From a virus: a stretch of DNA of 64,000 bases. Shown here piece after piece: positions 49,522-58,020 of the stretch. The notes beneath the pieces were generated by a model. It saw only the letters and a program-made list of their open reading frames with translations. It had not been told where the DNA came from and did no database searches. Each line of letters begins with the position of its first letter. The stretch's first letter is position 1. A program made the position numbers and the translations under genes. The stretch lies in IMG/VR virus record IMGVR_UViG_3300025137_000023, positions 19,291-83,290 of that record; one strand, written 5' to 3'.

Positions 49522-49702
49522 GTTTCTTTCCAGTTTTATTATCGACTAATTTAAACTCTAAATTATGCCAGTTATACTTTTGGTTGTTTATAATATCGTA
49601 TTCAACTTGAACTGTAAATTTTGAAGAATCAACATCACGTTGAACTGTTGATTGTAACTGCTTGGCGGCAAATACTGCCTTTGCGTCTATAATATTATCC
49701 AT
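49487..49702 (-). CDS. Small cytosolic protein, 71 aa
   Basis: Mixed alpha/beta with no signal or motif. It overlaps the lipoprotein by 35 bases and the upstream gene by one. Confidence 0.6.
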   Translation of the reverse strand: MDNIIDAKAVFAAKQLQSTVQRDVDSSKFTVQVEYDIINNQKYNWHNLEFKLVDNKTGKKHEIPVTSMFGN

Positions 49703-49959
49703 TATGCTTCGTCCATCTTCTGATTCGCTAAATCTATTAATAAATCTGTATGTTTCATTTGTGTTGAGTAATTGTCGTAATCACTTACTAGTTGTTTTAT
49801 CATATCCATGGTAGGTTGTGGTATTTTTTCTATACCCAATGCTTTGTTCATATGAACAATACCACTTAATATACCCATTGCCCGGTGGGCACACATGGCT
49901 CTTTGCTCGGATAATTTCTTAACTTGCACGAAGTAATTATCTCTAGGACTATTTGGCAC
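49702..49959 (-). CDS. Small helical protein, 85 aa
   Basis: Charged, helical, with MCAHRAMGILSGIVHMNKAL in the middle. No family. Overlaps both neighbours. Confidence 0.6.
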   Translation of the reverse strand: MPNSPRDNYFVQVKKLSEQRAMCAHRAMGILSGIVHMNKALGIEKIPQPTMDMIKQLVSDYDNYSTQMKHTDLLIDLANQKMDEA

Positions 49960-50137
49960 TATACGACTCCATAAATTCTAGTTCCATTTGTTTTTCAAAT
50001 TGAATAACTTGGTCCTGTTTCTTTGTAACCATATTTTCAATTATGCCAATACCTTGTTGCTTTTCATCACTTGCTCCCTCTTTAATAAGAACTAGTGCTG
50101 AATTAAGATCTTCAATGTCTGTTAAAACATCAATCAT
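49949..50137 (-). CDS. Small acidic helical protein, 62 aa
   Basis: Starts at the ATG at 50137 behind AAAGG; a TTG at 50152 is less likely. MIDVLTDIEDLNSALVLIKE opening, helical. Unknown. Confidence 0.6.
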   Translation of the reverse strand: MIDVLTDIEDLNSALVLIKEGASDEKQQGIGIIENMVTKKQDQVIQFEKQMELEFMESYSAK

Positions 50138-50252
50138 AATATAACCTTTCAAACTCTTTTAATGACCAAAACTCTTCAATTGACAAGCCTGTCATTGTTA
50201 AACAGTAAATACCAAAACATACTGCGGCGAACATTATAGCTCTATCTTTCAT
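50130..50252 (-). CDS. Membrane micropeptide, 40 aa
   Basis: MKDRAIMFAAVCFGIYCLTM then a charged end. One membrane helix. Overlaps the next start by eight bases; part of an early chain of small genes. Confidence 0.55.
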   Translation of the reverse strand: MKDRAIMFAAVCFGIYCLTMTGLSIEEFWSLKEFERLYYD

Positions 50253-50263
50253 ACTAAATCCTC

Positions 50264-50569
50264 TCAAAAAATCTGTTCTGGGTCTTTTCCAGTAACAGTA
50301 AACATTTTAACTATAGTTCCATCTACTTGGTCTTTAGTTAAAAATCCTTTAACTGTATCACCTTGTTCAGTAATACCATCTATCTCTGTCATTTCGTTAT
50401 GTTTAAATGCACAAATTTCATACATACCATCTTTACCACCATACGAACCAATATGTTTAACAATACTCAATTCGTAATCACCAAACTTTAACCTAACTTG
50501 AAATGGATTTGGATCTCCAAAAAACATTTTAGGTGTTGCAGTATTTTTATATTGATCTAACCTACTCAT
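50264..50569 (-). CDS. Hypothetical protein, 101 aa
   Basis: Beta-rich and aromatic, with no motif. MSRLDQYKNTATPKMFFGDP start. Overlaps the next upstream gene by four bases (ATGA). Confidence 0.65.
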   Translation of the reverse strand: MSRLDQYKNTATPKMFFGDPNPFQVRLKFGDYELSIVKHIGSYGGKDGMYEICAFKHNEMTEIDGITEQGDTVKGFLTKDQVDGTIVKMFTVTGKDPEQIF

Positions 50570-50772
50570 TTTATAAATCCATCCTCTACTGTATACGTTG
50601 AATTAAGTTTATGGATAATTGTCTTACCTACTTGCTGAACCCATTCATTGTCAAAGTTCAATTCCATCCAGTCCTTAACCTTAAATGCCTTATCAACTAA
50701 CTGTTCATGTGTCATAGAACAAACTCTATTTTTTAGATATGTTGTATCTATGAAACTAACTACTTTATTCAT
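50566..50772 (-). CDS. Small hypothetical protein, 68 aa
   Basis: Helical, with MTHEQLVDKAFKVKDWMELN. No family. In the small-gene chain read from the promoter at 51899-51926. Confidence 0.6.
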   Translation of the reverse strand: MNKVVSFIDTTYLKNRVCSMTHEQLVDKAFKVKDWMELNFDNEWVQQVGKTIIHKLNSTYTVEDGFIK

Positions 50773-50781
50773 ATTTTACTC

Positions 50782-50922
50782 CTACTTAAACTTTTCAAAT
50801 GCTTGAGTAACAAAGTTAAGGATACCGTCAACATTAAAATCACTGCTGAACTGTTCCCAACCATTACCAATCATTGGATACACTGCTAAAAAGATTGCTA
50901 CTAAAATTGCCAACCTAATCAT
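50782..50922 (-). CDS. Small membrane protein, 46 aa
   Basis: Start at the ATG at 50922 (AGAGGT ribosome site), MIRLAILVAIFLAVYPMIGN, one membrane helix, then an amphipathic tail. A longer frame to 51015 is out of context. Confidence 0.6.
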   Translation of the reverse strand: MIRLAILVAIFLAVYPMIGNGWEQFSSDFNVDGILNFVTQAFEKFK

Positions 50923-50930
50923 AATTACCT

Positions 50931-51224
50931 CTAGACTTTCCCTACAATCATTGAATTGTAGATTTTTGTAACTGTTCGACCGAAAGGTGTAGCACCTGCA
51001 TTCTGTATTTCGCAAGTCTTTTTATTCATCTTAACAATCGTTCCAGTTTTAACAACACCTTTGTTTTCCCACTGTACAGTGTCGCCTTTCTTAACCATAC
51101 GACCAATTCGTGTGGCAATAAAAGTCTGTTGGTCTCTCCATGCTTGTGCGAGGACGTTTAAATCAGTTTGAGTACGGATTGCCTGTATGGCAGTAAGTGC
51201 CGTATCAAGTTCTTTACTATTCAT
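50931..51224 (-). CDS. Hypothetical protein with SH3/KOW-like part
   Basis: 97 residues. KKGDTVQWENKGVVKTGTIV followed by KMNKKTCEIQ has the small beta-barrel look of KOW/SH3-type folds. May bind nucleic acid; inference. Confidence 0.6.
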   Translation of the reverse strand: MNSKELDTALTAIQAIRTQTDLNVLAQAWRDQQTFIATRIGRMVKKGDTVQWENKGVVKTGTIVKMNKKTCEIQNAGATPFGRTVTKIYNSMIVGKV

Positions 51225-51601
51225 TAGTCTGCTCTCCCTTGTCCATAGGCTCTAATTCCATAACTCTGCAATACGTTTGCAAAGGCTTCAACGGCAACTT
51301 CTTTAACGTCTAAAGATTGTGTATGCCTTTGTGGATGACCTTTTGGCATAATATCATAATACGAAAGTCTATATCCTCTAGGATATCCTTTAGAACCAAT
51401 ACCTTCACGTTTACAAAATGTTATAAAATTACCTCTTGCAGGGTAAATTTGAATACTACCAAAACCACAATACATCGGTTCACCGTGTTCAGCAACATAC
51501 TTGTTAACTTCTTTTACTGCTTTTGCACAGGCTTCATTCCAAATAACTTTAGTGTCTACACACTCACCATTAAACTTTAATAATTCTGCTGATTGTAACA
51601 T
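51224..51601 (-). CDS. Hypothetical protein, 125 aa
   Basis: Contains MYCGFGSIQIYPARGNFITF and GYRLSYYDIMP. No assigned family; the pattern recurs in T4-like phages. Overlaps both neighbours by one base. Confidence 0.65.
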   Translation of the reverse strand: MLQSAELLKFNGECVDTKVIWNEACAKAVKEVNKYVAEHGEPMYCGFGSIQIYPARGNFITFCKREGIGSKGYPRGYRLSYYDIMPKGHPQRHTQSLDVKEVAVEAFANVLQSYGIRAYGQGRAD

Positions 51602-51867
51602 TAATGCACCACCTTTTCTTTAATAAATGCTTCTAAATATTCTGGATTACTAGTTTGTAAAGTAACAACAGGACCAAAGTATTTGTCAAAAACTCTTAAC
51701 AAATTAACATAATCACCTTTTGTCATTTTCTTTTCAATTTTAGTAAAATCCACGCCAATTTGTTTACATAGGTTTTTTGCAACACCAAGTAAATAAAATG
51801 CATTTCCATTTGGGCCATCTAAGTCAATAACTATGTTATCTACTGGACCTTTTGCTTCTATTGTCAT
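51601..51867 (-). CDS. Small conserved marine phage protein, 88 aa
   Basis: GPNGNAFYLLGVAKNLCKQI, then GDYVNLLRVFDKYFGPVVTL, is a pattern shared by T4-like marine phages and some plasmids. Unknown function. First gene after a sigma70-type promoter. Confidence 0.7.
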   Translation of the reverse strand: MTIEAKGPVDNIVIDLDGPNGNAFYLLGVAKNLCKQIGVDFTKIEKKMTKGDYVNLLRVFDKYFGPVVTLQTSNPEYLEAFIKEKVVH

Positions 51868-51898
51868 TTATTGCTCCTTTTTGTTAACTTACTATTAT

Positions 51899-51926
51899 AT
51901 AATAACACAAATCGTCTATCTGTCAA
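51899..51926 (-). promoter_or_regulatory. Sigma70-type promoter, GGTTGACAGAT family
   Basis: TTGACA (51921-51926), 16 bases, TATTAT (51899-51904), extended -10 TG. Confidence 0.78.
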
Positions 51927-51930
51927 CCTT

Positions 51931-52611
51931 TTATTCATCATAAAACTTAATTAATATCTTTTCTACTGCTTTTGCTTTATTTTTAACTAGTTTTGTATAA
52001 TCAGGATTGGTACTCCACTTATGTAATTGGTCAATTTGAGCACCTATATCAATTACTCCAGATTCGATTTGAAGGGTTCTTAGAGTGCGAAATCCTTCGT
52101 ATGCCGGGTGTCTATTAATTGTTTTAATCATATCAAGCACACTATCGCACTTGGTTTTATACTTTTTTACACCAAATTTTGCTTTAAGATTTCCTAAAGG
52201 TTTTAGTTGAGGTACTGAGTCAGTCCATGTTCTAATACCAAATAAATTGTTACCTTCTATAGCAAATCTACTAGTTCCATAACCTGTTTCTAATACAGCC
52301 ATTGCAATAATAATATCTCTATGAACCCTAACGTTGTGATCTAAAGATAAGTTATGGTAGTTAATGCATTTACCTACTGCAATAACAAATTCTGTATTAT
52401 TACTGTATATAATAGTTGGTGCTTGGTACCCAAATGATTTCCATTCACTTATAATTTTTTGTTCTGCAACTTTTTCAATCTTTTGAACTACCCAATTATT
52501 AGGATAAAATGTTCCTGCCGCATAAACCATAAAAGAAAAGAATATAACACCAGAAATGTATATTGTCCATTTCTTAATTTTTCTAAAAATTGCTTTAGTA
52601 TGATTATCCAC
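51931..52611 (-). CDS. Bax/FlgJ-type glucosaminidase, membrane anchored
   Basis: 226 residues. N-terminal membrane helix (about 14-34). AVLETGYGTSRFAIEGNNLF then GIRTW matches GH73-like Bax proteins with catalytic Glu in LETGYG. HRDIIIAM precedes. It should cut peptidoglycan while anchored in the inner membrane. Function may be early wall remodelling or lysis support. Confidence 0.8.
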   Translation of the reverse strand: MDNHTKAIFRKIKKWTIYISGVIFFSFMVYAAGTFYPNNWVVQKIEKVAEQKIISEWKSFGYQAPTIIYSNNTEFVIAVGKCINYHNLSLDHNVRVHRDIIIAMAVLETGYGTSRFAIEGNNLFGIRTWTDSVPQLKPLGNLKAKFGVKKYKTKCDSVLDMIKTINRHPAYEGFRTLRTLQIESGVIDIGAQIDQLHKWSTNPDYTKLVKNKAKAVEKILIKFYDE

Positions 52612-52957
52612 TAACTGCTCCTGATTCTAATGCATAAGTATCAATTACAACATCACCATCTTCTTCTGCATATTCGTTATCTTCATCATATGCAACCTTT
52701 CCTAAGAAAGTTGTATTATCTGAATCCGTATAATTAGCATCTACTACAGTCGTTTCTACTCCGTCAGTTGCTTCTGCAAGATCCGAATTAACATTTGAAT
52801 GATTTATTCCACCACCATCTAGAAACTTTTTATCTGCTTCATCTTGGTCGTTTGCTAGAACGTGTTGTTCTATCATAACTGTATAATAAGTTTTTTTGGA
52901 ATATAAGTTCTTACCTATATCATCTTTATTAAAATAAACGTCTGTGTCTATACTCAT
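52604..52957 (-). CDS. Acidic hypothetical protein, 117 aa
   Basis: Very acidic (Asp/Glu/Asn), soluble, no motif; DNA-mimic-like charge but no direct support for that. It overlaps the wall hydrolase by eight bases. Confidence 0.6.
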   Translation of the reverse strand: MSIDTDVYFNKDDIGKNLYSKKTYYTVMIEQHVLANDQDEADKKFLDGGGINHSNVNSDLAEATDGVETTVVDANYTDSDNTTFLGKVAYDEDNEYAEEDGDVVIDTYALESGAVSG

Positions 52958-52965
52958 ATGTTCTC

Positions 52966-53109
52966 CTATTTGTTTAATGGTTGCATTAAAGGAATCATTA
53001 TATTTGGGTCCGGAAACACTTCGTCTTGAAGTTGTTTGATTGAGACCGACATATAAATTAATAATCCTAAAATTGCTATTTTTATTATTGTATCTATTTG
53101 TTTAGTCAT
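52966..53109 (-). CDS. Small membrane protein, 47 aa
   Basis: MTKQIDTIIKIAILGLLIYM, then a polar, Pro-containing tail. One membrane helix. Ribosome site AAAGGAG. Confidence 0.6.
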   Translation of the reverse strand: MTKQIDTIIKIAILGLLIYMSVSIKQLQDEVFPDPNIMIPLMQPLNK

Positions 53110-53118
53110 CTTTCTCCT

Positions 53119-53373
53119 TTATTGTTTCGGTATTGTTGGTAATGGATTAGCATTTGGGTTACCTTTTGTATTTGTTCCTCTTGCTATATCTTTAATAATT
53201 TGAGCACCTTCTTCATGTGCTGAATCGTCCCAAGTTCCATTTTTTGTTTTTTGATCTATTTGGTAAATTGTTTTACCAACTGTTAAAATATCTTTACCAG
53301 TAACTGCACCTGTTTCTGCAACACCAACTACTGTTACCCAAATTGCTCCTACTATACCTGCAATACTACTCAT
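53119..53373 (-). CDS. Small protein with membrane segment, 84 aa
   Basis: Gly/Val/Ala-rich N-terminal hydrophobic helix (about 4-25), then a polar end. It abuts the upstream gene by one base. Unknown. Confidence 0.6.
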   Translation of the reverse strand: MSSIAGIVGAIWVTVVGVAETGAVTGKDILTVGKTIYQIDQKTKNGTWDDSAHEEGAQIIKDIARGTNTKGNPNANPLPTIPKQ

Positions 53374-53897
53374 TATGCAACCCTCTTAATTAATGGTTCA
53401 AATTCTTTTTGGTAAGAATAAGGTATGTGTAAACTATAACAGATATAACCTGCATCACTCTCATCTTCCATATTTTCTGCCTGCATAATCCAACGTAATG
53501 CAGTTTCTCTATTACCTGCACCTGAACTAATCATGTCAGTAACTCTTTCTTCAAATTCTTTAATTGCCATTTCTTCTTGCTCTTTTTCTCTAGCAAAATG
53601 TTCTTCATTCTCTTTTGACCAATAATCCATTTCTTTCTTAAATTCTGCATCAGACATATTGTCTGTTTTTGCAACAACAGTACGAGCATAACTCTTACTA
53701 GTACAAGAAGAAACCATTTCGTAAAGAGTAGTTTCATCTAAATACCTGTCTAATTGAGCAGGTGTAGTAACACCATATTCTGCCCAATGTTTAGGATCGC
53801 TAACTAGCATACCACCAAACCTGTTACTTGGATCTTCATCAATCCAAATTTGAGTTTTAGCATTCATCTTTTCAATGTGTTTTACTAGTGCATTCAT
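53373..53897 (-). CDS. Hypothetical protein, 174 aa
   Basis: Start chosen at the ATG at 53897 (AAGGAT ribosome site), because the ATG at 53924 lies only six bases past the promoter -10. The middle is a highly charged helix with many Glu and Lys. No motif recognised. Confidence 0.65.
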   Translation of the reverse strand: MNALVKHIEKMNAKTQIWIDEDPSNRFGGMLVSDPKHWAEYGVTTPAQLDRYLDETTLYEMVSSCTSKSYARTVVAKTDNMSDAEFKKEMDYWSKENEEHFAREKEQEEMAIKEFEERVTDMISSGAGNRETALRWIMQAENMEDESDAGYICYSLHIPYSYQKEFEPLIKRVA

Positions 53898-53930
53898 TTT
53901 TAAATCCTTTTTTGTACTGTTCATACTATT

Positions 53931-53958
53931 ATAATAACACTGTTTGCTTATCTGTCAA
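53931..53958 (-). promoter_or_regulatory. Sigma70-type promoter, GGTTGACAGAT family
   Basis: TTGACA (53953-53958), 16 bases, TATTAT (53931-53936), extended -10 TG. Confidence 0.78.
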
Positions 53959-53971
53959 CCTTTTAAACCAT

Positions 53972-54003
53972 AAAAAAAGCCTTGATAAACAAGGCTTTTT
54001 AAT
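53972..54003. terminator. Bidirectional rho-independent terminator
   Basis: AGCCTTG (53978-53984) and CAAGGCT (53990-53996), flanked by A7 and T5, just upstream of the promoter for the next unit. Confidence 0.88.
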
Positions 54004-54014
54004 CTTTTTTTCAC

Positions 54015-54119
54015 TTAATTACAACCTGAGACACATAACATTAGCATATCTTCATTACCTGCCACTTTAGCCATAATATGTACTACTGCCAGTATTGCAT
54101 AAAACTCAATAAATCCCAT
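54015..54119 (-). CDS. Micropeptide, 34 aa
   Basis: MGFIEFYAILAVVHIMAKVA with a short end holding two cysteines. Ribosome site GGAGA eight bases before ATG; it overlaps the SWIM gene by 14 bases. Hydrophobic first half. Confidence 0.5.
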   Translation of the reverse strand: MGFIEFYAILAVVHIMAKVAGNEDMLMLCVSGCN

Positions 54120-54300
54120 TGTACTCATCTCCCTTTAAGACTGTTTCGATTCCTTTAATATGCTTACACTTTACATATGCTGGACAATTACATTCAAATC
54201 CTCTGTCTTGCATAACAACTGTGTACTCGTCGCCCTTGGAACCAATAACGGGCCACTCAACTCCGACTAAATGATGACCTTTTGTTTCTATTTCAGTCAT
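54106..54300 (-). CDS. SWIM-type zinc-finger protein
   Basis: 64 residues from the ATG at 54300 (overlaps the ligase stop). FECNCPAYVKCKHI is CxC...CxH, the SWIM pattern. SWIM proteins bind DNA or proteins in repair and transposition settings. Coupled to the DNA ligase. Confidence 0.72.
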   Translation of the reverse strand: MTEIETKGHHLVGVEWPVIGSKGDEYTVVMQDRGFECNCPAYVKCKHIKGIETVLKGDEYNGIY

Positions 54301-55411
54301 CTCTTTTTCCACTACCATAATCAATAACTACAGGAAACCTAGGAATGCCATCATTTGATAACTCAAAATATCTACAAGTTACCCAGGTAGGTTTTTCTGT
54401 GCTTTCCCATAATGCTTTTAATTGTGTTTGCGAACCTCTTACTCCAGAACTAAATGTTCTACCATCTTTCATTGCAAGATTAAACTTTTTAGCATATCCT
54501 GTCCAGTTACCCTGTCCTTGTTCTATGCTTACTATGTCATATTCTTCAGTAATAAATTCTTTTCTCTTTAACAAAGTTTTAGACCTCTTACACTCGTATT
54601 GTGCATCTTGTCTAATCATTTGACCTTCATATCCAGCCTGTGTATATTCTCCGTACAGTCTATCAATATCTGCAGATGTATCTGCTTTATCAGTTGAAAC
54701 TAAAACAATTTTATTACCTGCAACATTATCTGCTAACCACTTGCTTCTTGTAGTAAACGTCATTGATGTATTGTTTTTATCAAACATATCGTAAATGTGA
54801 TATTCAACTTTTTCTGAACTTTCTGCAATCTCTTCTGGTCTACACTTTACTTTTCTTACAAGAGAAACAATCTTCTGAAAGTCTGCTTTAAGTTCATGAT
54901 TATAAAGTTCACCATCTAGTACTATATCTGGATTTGCTTCGATAATATGTTTTACACTTTCCCAAATATGAGGACAACTATTAATAGGCTTTCCTCCTCT
55001 AGTATGCATACCATTTTTATCAACTACACATCTTATACCATCTAGTTTAGGTTGTGTGTATCCACTATCAACAGGAGTTTTTGTAAAATCATGTGCTAAC
55101 ATAGGTTTAAATAATTCGTAACTATCTACGTCTTTTACATTTTCAAAATACTCTTTATCTGCTTTTTTAGTCCACTCGCTTTGTGCTTCTGCCATAGCCT
55201 GTGTTTTAGAAGTAGTAGCATTTGACCTACCAGTATTTTTAGCAACTGAAATATTCCATTCACCTGTAATCTTTTGACCGTCAACTAAACCAGAGATAGT
55301 TCTAATACCTGCAACGTCCTCAGAATCAAAACCATATTCAATAGTCCAAATTCTCAATTTACCTTTTGTGTCTCTTTTATAAAGACTTGCTAAACTAGTA
55401 ATATTCTGCAT
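54293..55411 (-). CDS. ATP-dependent DNA ligase
   Basis: 372 residues from the ATG at 55411 (AGGGG ribosome site). N-domain WGR-like (WTIEYG...). QPKLDGIR holds the adenylated Lys; LDGELYN, EGQMIRQ and LLKRKEF are motifs III, IV and V. An OB-fold follows. It seals nicks in phage DNA. Overlaps the SWIM gene. Confidence 0.9.
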   Translation of the reverse strand: MQNITSLASLYKRDTKGKLRIWTIEYGFDSEDVAGIRTISGLVDGQKITGEWNISVAKNTGRSNATTSKTQAMAEAQSEWTKKADKEYFENVKDVDSYELFKPMLAHDFTKTPVDSGYTQPKLDGIRCVVDKNGMHTRGGKPINSCPHIWESVKHIIEANPDIVLDGELYNHELKADFQKIVSLVRKVKCRPEEIAESSEKVEYHIYDMFDKNNTSMTFTTRSKWLADNVAGNKIVLVSTDKADTSADIDRLYGEYTQAGYEGQMIRQDAQYECKRSKTLLKRKEFITEEYDIVSIEQGQGNWTGYAKKFNLAMKDGRTFSSGVRGSQTQLKALWESTEKPTWVTCRYFELSNDGIPRFPVVIDYGSGKRDD

Positions 55412-55413
55412 AT

Positions 55414-55746
55414 TTACCATCCCCTCGCTTCTGCTATTTGTTGAATACATATCATAAAATTTTCTTTACTAGGAGTTAATCCGTTTTGCTTACACAATTT
55501 TTTTGCTTGTGGAGTAACAAAGCCTTTAGACTCTAAAATATCTAACGGACTTTCACCTGCGTTGTATCTACTAAAGTATTCATCTGTTGTGAAATTTTTA
55601 ATTAAAAATGCTTTAAAAGAACCAGCAAATTTTTGGTATTTAAATCTAGCAACAAACTCATTGTTACCATAATGTTGTCCAGGCTTAAGATTATACATTA
55701 AGTACATTCCATCATATTCGAAGTTTTCTTTAGTAAATTTGTTCAT
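55414..55746 (-). CDS. Hypothetical protein, 110 aa
   Basis: Starts MNKFTKENFEYDGMYLMYNL. Small mixed fold with helical end (KKLCKQNGLTPSKENFMICI). First gene of the ligase unit after a sigma70-type promoter. Unknown. Confidence 0.65.
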   Translation of the reverse strand: MNKFTKENFEYDGMYLMYNLKPGQHYGNNEFVARFKYQKFAGSFKAFLIKNFTTDEYFSRYNAGESPLDILESKGFVTPQAKKLCKQNGLTPSKENFMICIQQIAEARGW

Positions 55747-55779
55747 TTATTCTCCTTTTTGTTATTAACTTATATTATA

Positions 55780-55807
55780 ATAATAGCACCTTTACACTAT
55801 CTGTCAA
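55780..55807 (-). promoter_or_regulatory. Sigma70-type promoter, GGTTGACAGAT family
   Basis: TTGACA (55802-55807), 16 bases, TATTAT (55780-55785), extended -10 TG. Confidence 0.78.
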
Positions 55808-55838
55808 CCTTTTATATGGCTATTTCTGCCTTATTTTA

Positions 55839-56003
55839 CTAGGTTTTTTTAACAAAAACCCACTTAACTACAGTAAAAGGATCACCAACTTTGAATATTT
55901 GTGCGTCTATTCCTAGTGTACGAGCAAATTTAACTGCTTCTTTTACTGTTGGAAACTGGTGATTAAAGATTGTGCCTGTTTGGCTAGTGAATACATCGAA
56001 CAT
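55839..56003 (-). CDS. Small hypothetical protein, 54 aa
   Basis: MFDVFTSQTGTIFNHQFPTV, then KEAVKFARTLGIDAQIFKVG. Alpha/beta, single domain. Unknown. Own sigma70-type promoter at 56036-56063. Confidence 0.65.
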   Translation of the reverse strand: MFDVFTSQTGTIFNHQFPTVKEAVKFARTLGIDAQIFKVGDPFTVVKWVFVKKT

Positions 56004-56035
56004 TAACTTCTCCTGTTTGCTTAAATTACTATTTT

Positions 56036-56063
56036 ATAATAACACCTTTTGCCAATCTGTCAA
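56036..56063 (-). promoter_or_regulatory. Sigma70-type promoter, GGTTGACAGAT family
   Basis: TTGACA (56058-56063), 16 bases, TATTAT (56036-56041), extended -10 TG. Confidence 0.78.
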
Positions 56064-56085
56064 CCTTTTTTGGTTAAATAATTGT

Positions 56086-56325
56086 ATGAGTTATCGCTTT
56101 AATAATCTAACCCTTGTATACGATTCAGCCAAGGCTAAACTGTACAAAGAAGGTCGTTTACTGTTCATGGGTGATGGTTATGTCGCTATAAAAATGTTTA
56201 TAGACGAATCAAATAATGATATTAGTGTATTGGAGATGTTTAAATCACGTATCGATGCACGTGAATTGATAAAGCAGAGATCTTTATCAGAAAAGAAAAA
56301 ACTATCCGACGAAAGCCTTCTCTAA
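56086..56325 (+). CDS. Small plus-strand protein, 79 aa
   Basis: Starts at MSYRFNNLTLVYDSAKAKLY, ATG 56086. An upstream in-frame extension to 55972 crosses the early promoter and is unlikely. TTAAATAA (56074-56081), a weak late-like element, lies just before it. The end overlaps the reductase gene on the other strand by 24 bases. Unknown. Confidence 0.6.
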   Translation: MSYRFNNLTLVYDSAKAKLYKEGRLLFMGDGYVAIKMFIDESNNDISVLEMFKSRIDARELIKQRSLSEKKKLSDESLL

Positions 56326-57000
56326 TGTAAATGTTCCGGCGGTACGTTTGTTACCTTCTTCGAAACCTTTTTCTTCTAATCTTTTTTTCATTTCCAAGTT
56401 AAACTCCATACTACCACAAATCATAACTTTATCATTTTTTGGTGTTATATCGTCCCACATACCTGCGTCGATATACTTGGTAATTCTGCCTGGATTTTTA
56501 AATTCTTCTCTAGTTACTGTAGGAAGATATTCTATATCACATTCTTCTAAAAAGTTGTTGTAGGATCTTAAATCTTTTGCATAAGGTACTGTCCAGCAAA
56601 GTTTAATATTATCAAAATGGTCATATGTAGTTGGATCTCTTAATAAACTAATAAAAGGTGCAATACCTGTACCAGTTGCCATTAAGTGTAACGTTCCACC
56701 TAACTCTAAATTGTTAAGTGTTAGTGTTCCTGTTGGCTTATCGCTAATATATAAAAACTTACCTGGTTCAATATGTTGTAGTTTACTTGTCAACGGTCCA
56801 TCTGGAACTTTAATACTATAAAATTCTAAATAATCATCATAAGGGCCACTTGTATATGAGTATGCTCTTTTAAGTTTTTCTTCAGGAAAACCTATCATAG
56901 TAAATTCGCCTGCCACAAATCTGTATGTTGGTGGTCTTTCTAATTTAATTCTAAATAACTTATCCGTGTAATGTGTAACTTCTATAACTTCTAGATTCAT
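56302..57000 (-). CDS. Ferredoxin/flavodoxin-NADP+ reductase
   Basis: 232 residues. RAYSYTSGP binds FAD, GTGIAPFISLLRD binds NADPH, and CGSMEFNLEMKKRLEEKGF with the end AGTFTLEKAFVG match bacterial FNR (Fpr) proteins. It moves electrons between NADPH and ferredoxin or flavodoxin, and could feed radical SAM or Fe-S chemistry during infection. Confidence 0.9.
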   Translation of the reverse strand: MNLEVIEVTHYTDKLFRIKLERPPTYRFVAGEFTMIGFPEEKLKRAYSYTSGPYDDYLEFYSIKVPDGPLTSKLQHIEPGKFLYISDKPTGTLTLNNLELGGTLHLMATGTGIAPFISLLRDPTTYDHFDNIKLCWTVPYAKDLRSYNNFLEECDIEYLPTVTREEFKNPGRITKYIDAGMWDDITPKNDKVMICGSMEFNLEMKKRLEEKGFEEGNKRTAGTFTLEKAFVG

Positions 57001-57001
57001 A

Positions 57002-57634
57002 TTATTTTACAAATGTTCCTTGCTTTAATTTTTCTACAACAGAGTCATATGTTTCACCTAAACATTTTAGTCTAAGAATTACACGTTCTGAGGTTATCTC
57101 TGGAACACCGTGTACTGCCATTCCGTTAAACATAGTAGGGTGTTCTAGACTATAATGGTGTAAGTAATCTATATCATTATCGTCCCAACCGTATTTCTTT
57201 TCGTAGTTGATATTTCTTTCTGGTTCAATACCTTCTCTACTAAAGAAACTAATAGGAGTAATGTCTTTTACAGGTAATATTGGAAACATAATAGCACAAT
57301 TCATAAAATGATCAGTATGTGGGTGAAACTTGTAACCAACATCATAATGTAGTATATCAATATGGTCTGGATCAGGACGTTCTTTCCAATTAAACTTATC
57401 TACTAAATCTCTAACAACAGGAAAGTCTAACAAAGACATATCGTTCTTTTTCCTTATTGCTATTGTATTCATTCCTTGCCGACCTTTAAATTCTCTTTTA
57501 GTACCTCTTGCTAGATACTGCATATAATCACCAAAGTTTTCTATAAGGTGTCTATGCTCTTCAAATAAATCTTCTAAGGCTTGTCGGTCATAAGTTACTT
57601 CATCTATTTCTGTGTGAAACTTGCCTTGTATCAT
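57002..57634 (-). CDS. 2OG-Fe(II) oxygenase-like protein
   Basis: 210 residues. FHPHTDHFM gives HxD, AVHGVPEITSERVILRL the distal His and Arg; EHPTMFNGMAVHG and GETYDSVV parallel the 44329-44967 protein. One base separates it from the reductase start, so both are probably read together. Confidence 0.75.
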   Translation of the reverse strand: MIQGKFHTEIDEVTYDRQALEDLFEEHRHLIENFGDYMQYLARGTKREFKGRQGMNTIAIRKKNDMSLLDFPVVRDLVDKFNWKERPDPDHIDILHYDVGYKFHPHTDHFMNCAIMFPILPVKDITPISFFSREGIEPERNINYEKKYGWDDNDIDYLHHYSLEHPTMFNGMAVHGVPEITSERVILRLKCLGETYDSVVEKLKQGTFVK

Positions 57635-57637
57635 TTT

Positions 57638-57997
57638 TTAAATGTATCCTATTAATATAACTATAACAAAGTAATTTGTGTAATGTAATGCTTGGTCAAT
57701 AGTTTGTAATCCCCAAAACATTTTGCCATTTTTAATTACTTTGTACTTGTTTAATATTATGTGTTTTAACCAATCTATTATACAATGTGTAGTGTAATCA
57801 AACATTGATAATAGTAATGCATATTTGATATCTACAAAGAATAGTAATATAATTAGTGTTGCTACTGCGTGGTCAATACAGTGTCTATGCAATCCCCAAC
57901 TAAAAAGATTTGCTTTGTTACTTGGAGGTCGAGTAGATTGGAGAAATAAGTCGCAAACTGTGTGCTTTAGTAATAATAGTATGAATACTGCTGACAT
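57638..57997 (-). CDS. DUF3307-like membrane protein
   Basis: 119 residues with about four membrane helices. LLKHTVCDLFLQ...HRHCIDHAVAT...FDYTTHCIIDWLKH, and a last DQALHY, give the His/Asp pattern of DUF3307 proteins. Function unknown. Preceded by a possible structured RNA leader. Confidence 0.75.
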   Translation of the reverse strand: MSAVFILLLLKHTVCDLFLQSTRPPSNKANLFSWGLHRHCIDHAVATLIILLFFVDIKYALLLSMFDYTTHCIIDWLKHIILNKYKVIKNGKMFWGLQTIDQALHYTNYFVIVILIGYI

Positions 57998-58020
57998 TAA
58001 GTTCGCTTCTTATTAGGTAA

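Noticed and set aside
55972-56085. N-terminal extension of the plus-strand gene at 56086
   Set aside because: It would run backward through the early promoter and another gene; the ATG at 56086 is preferred.
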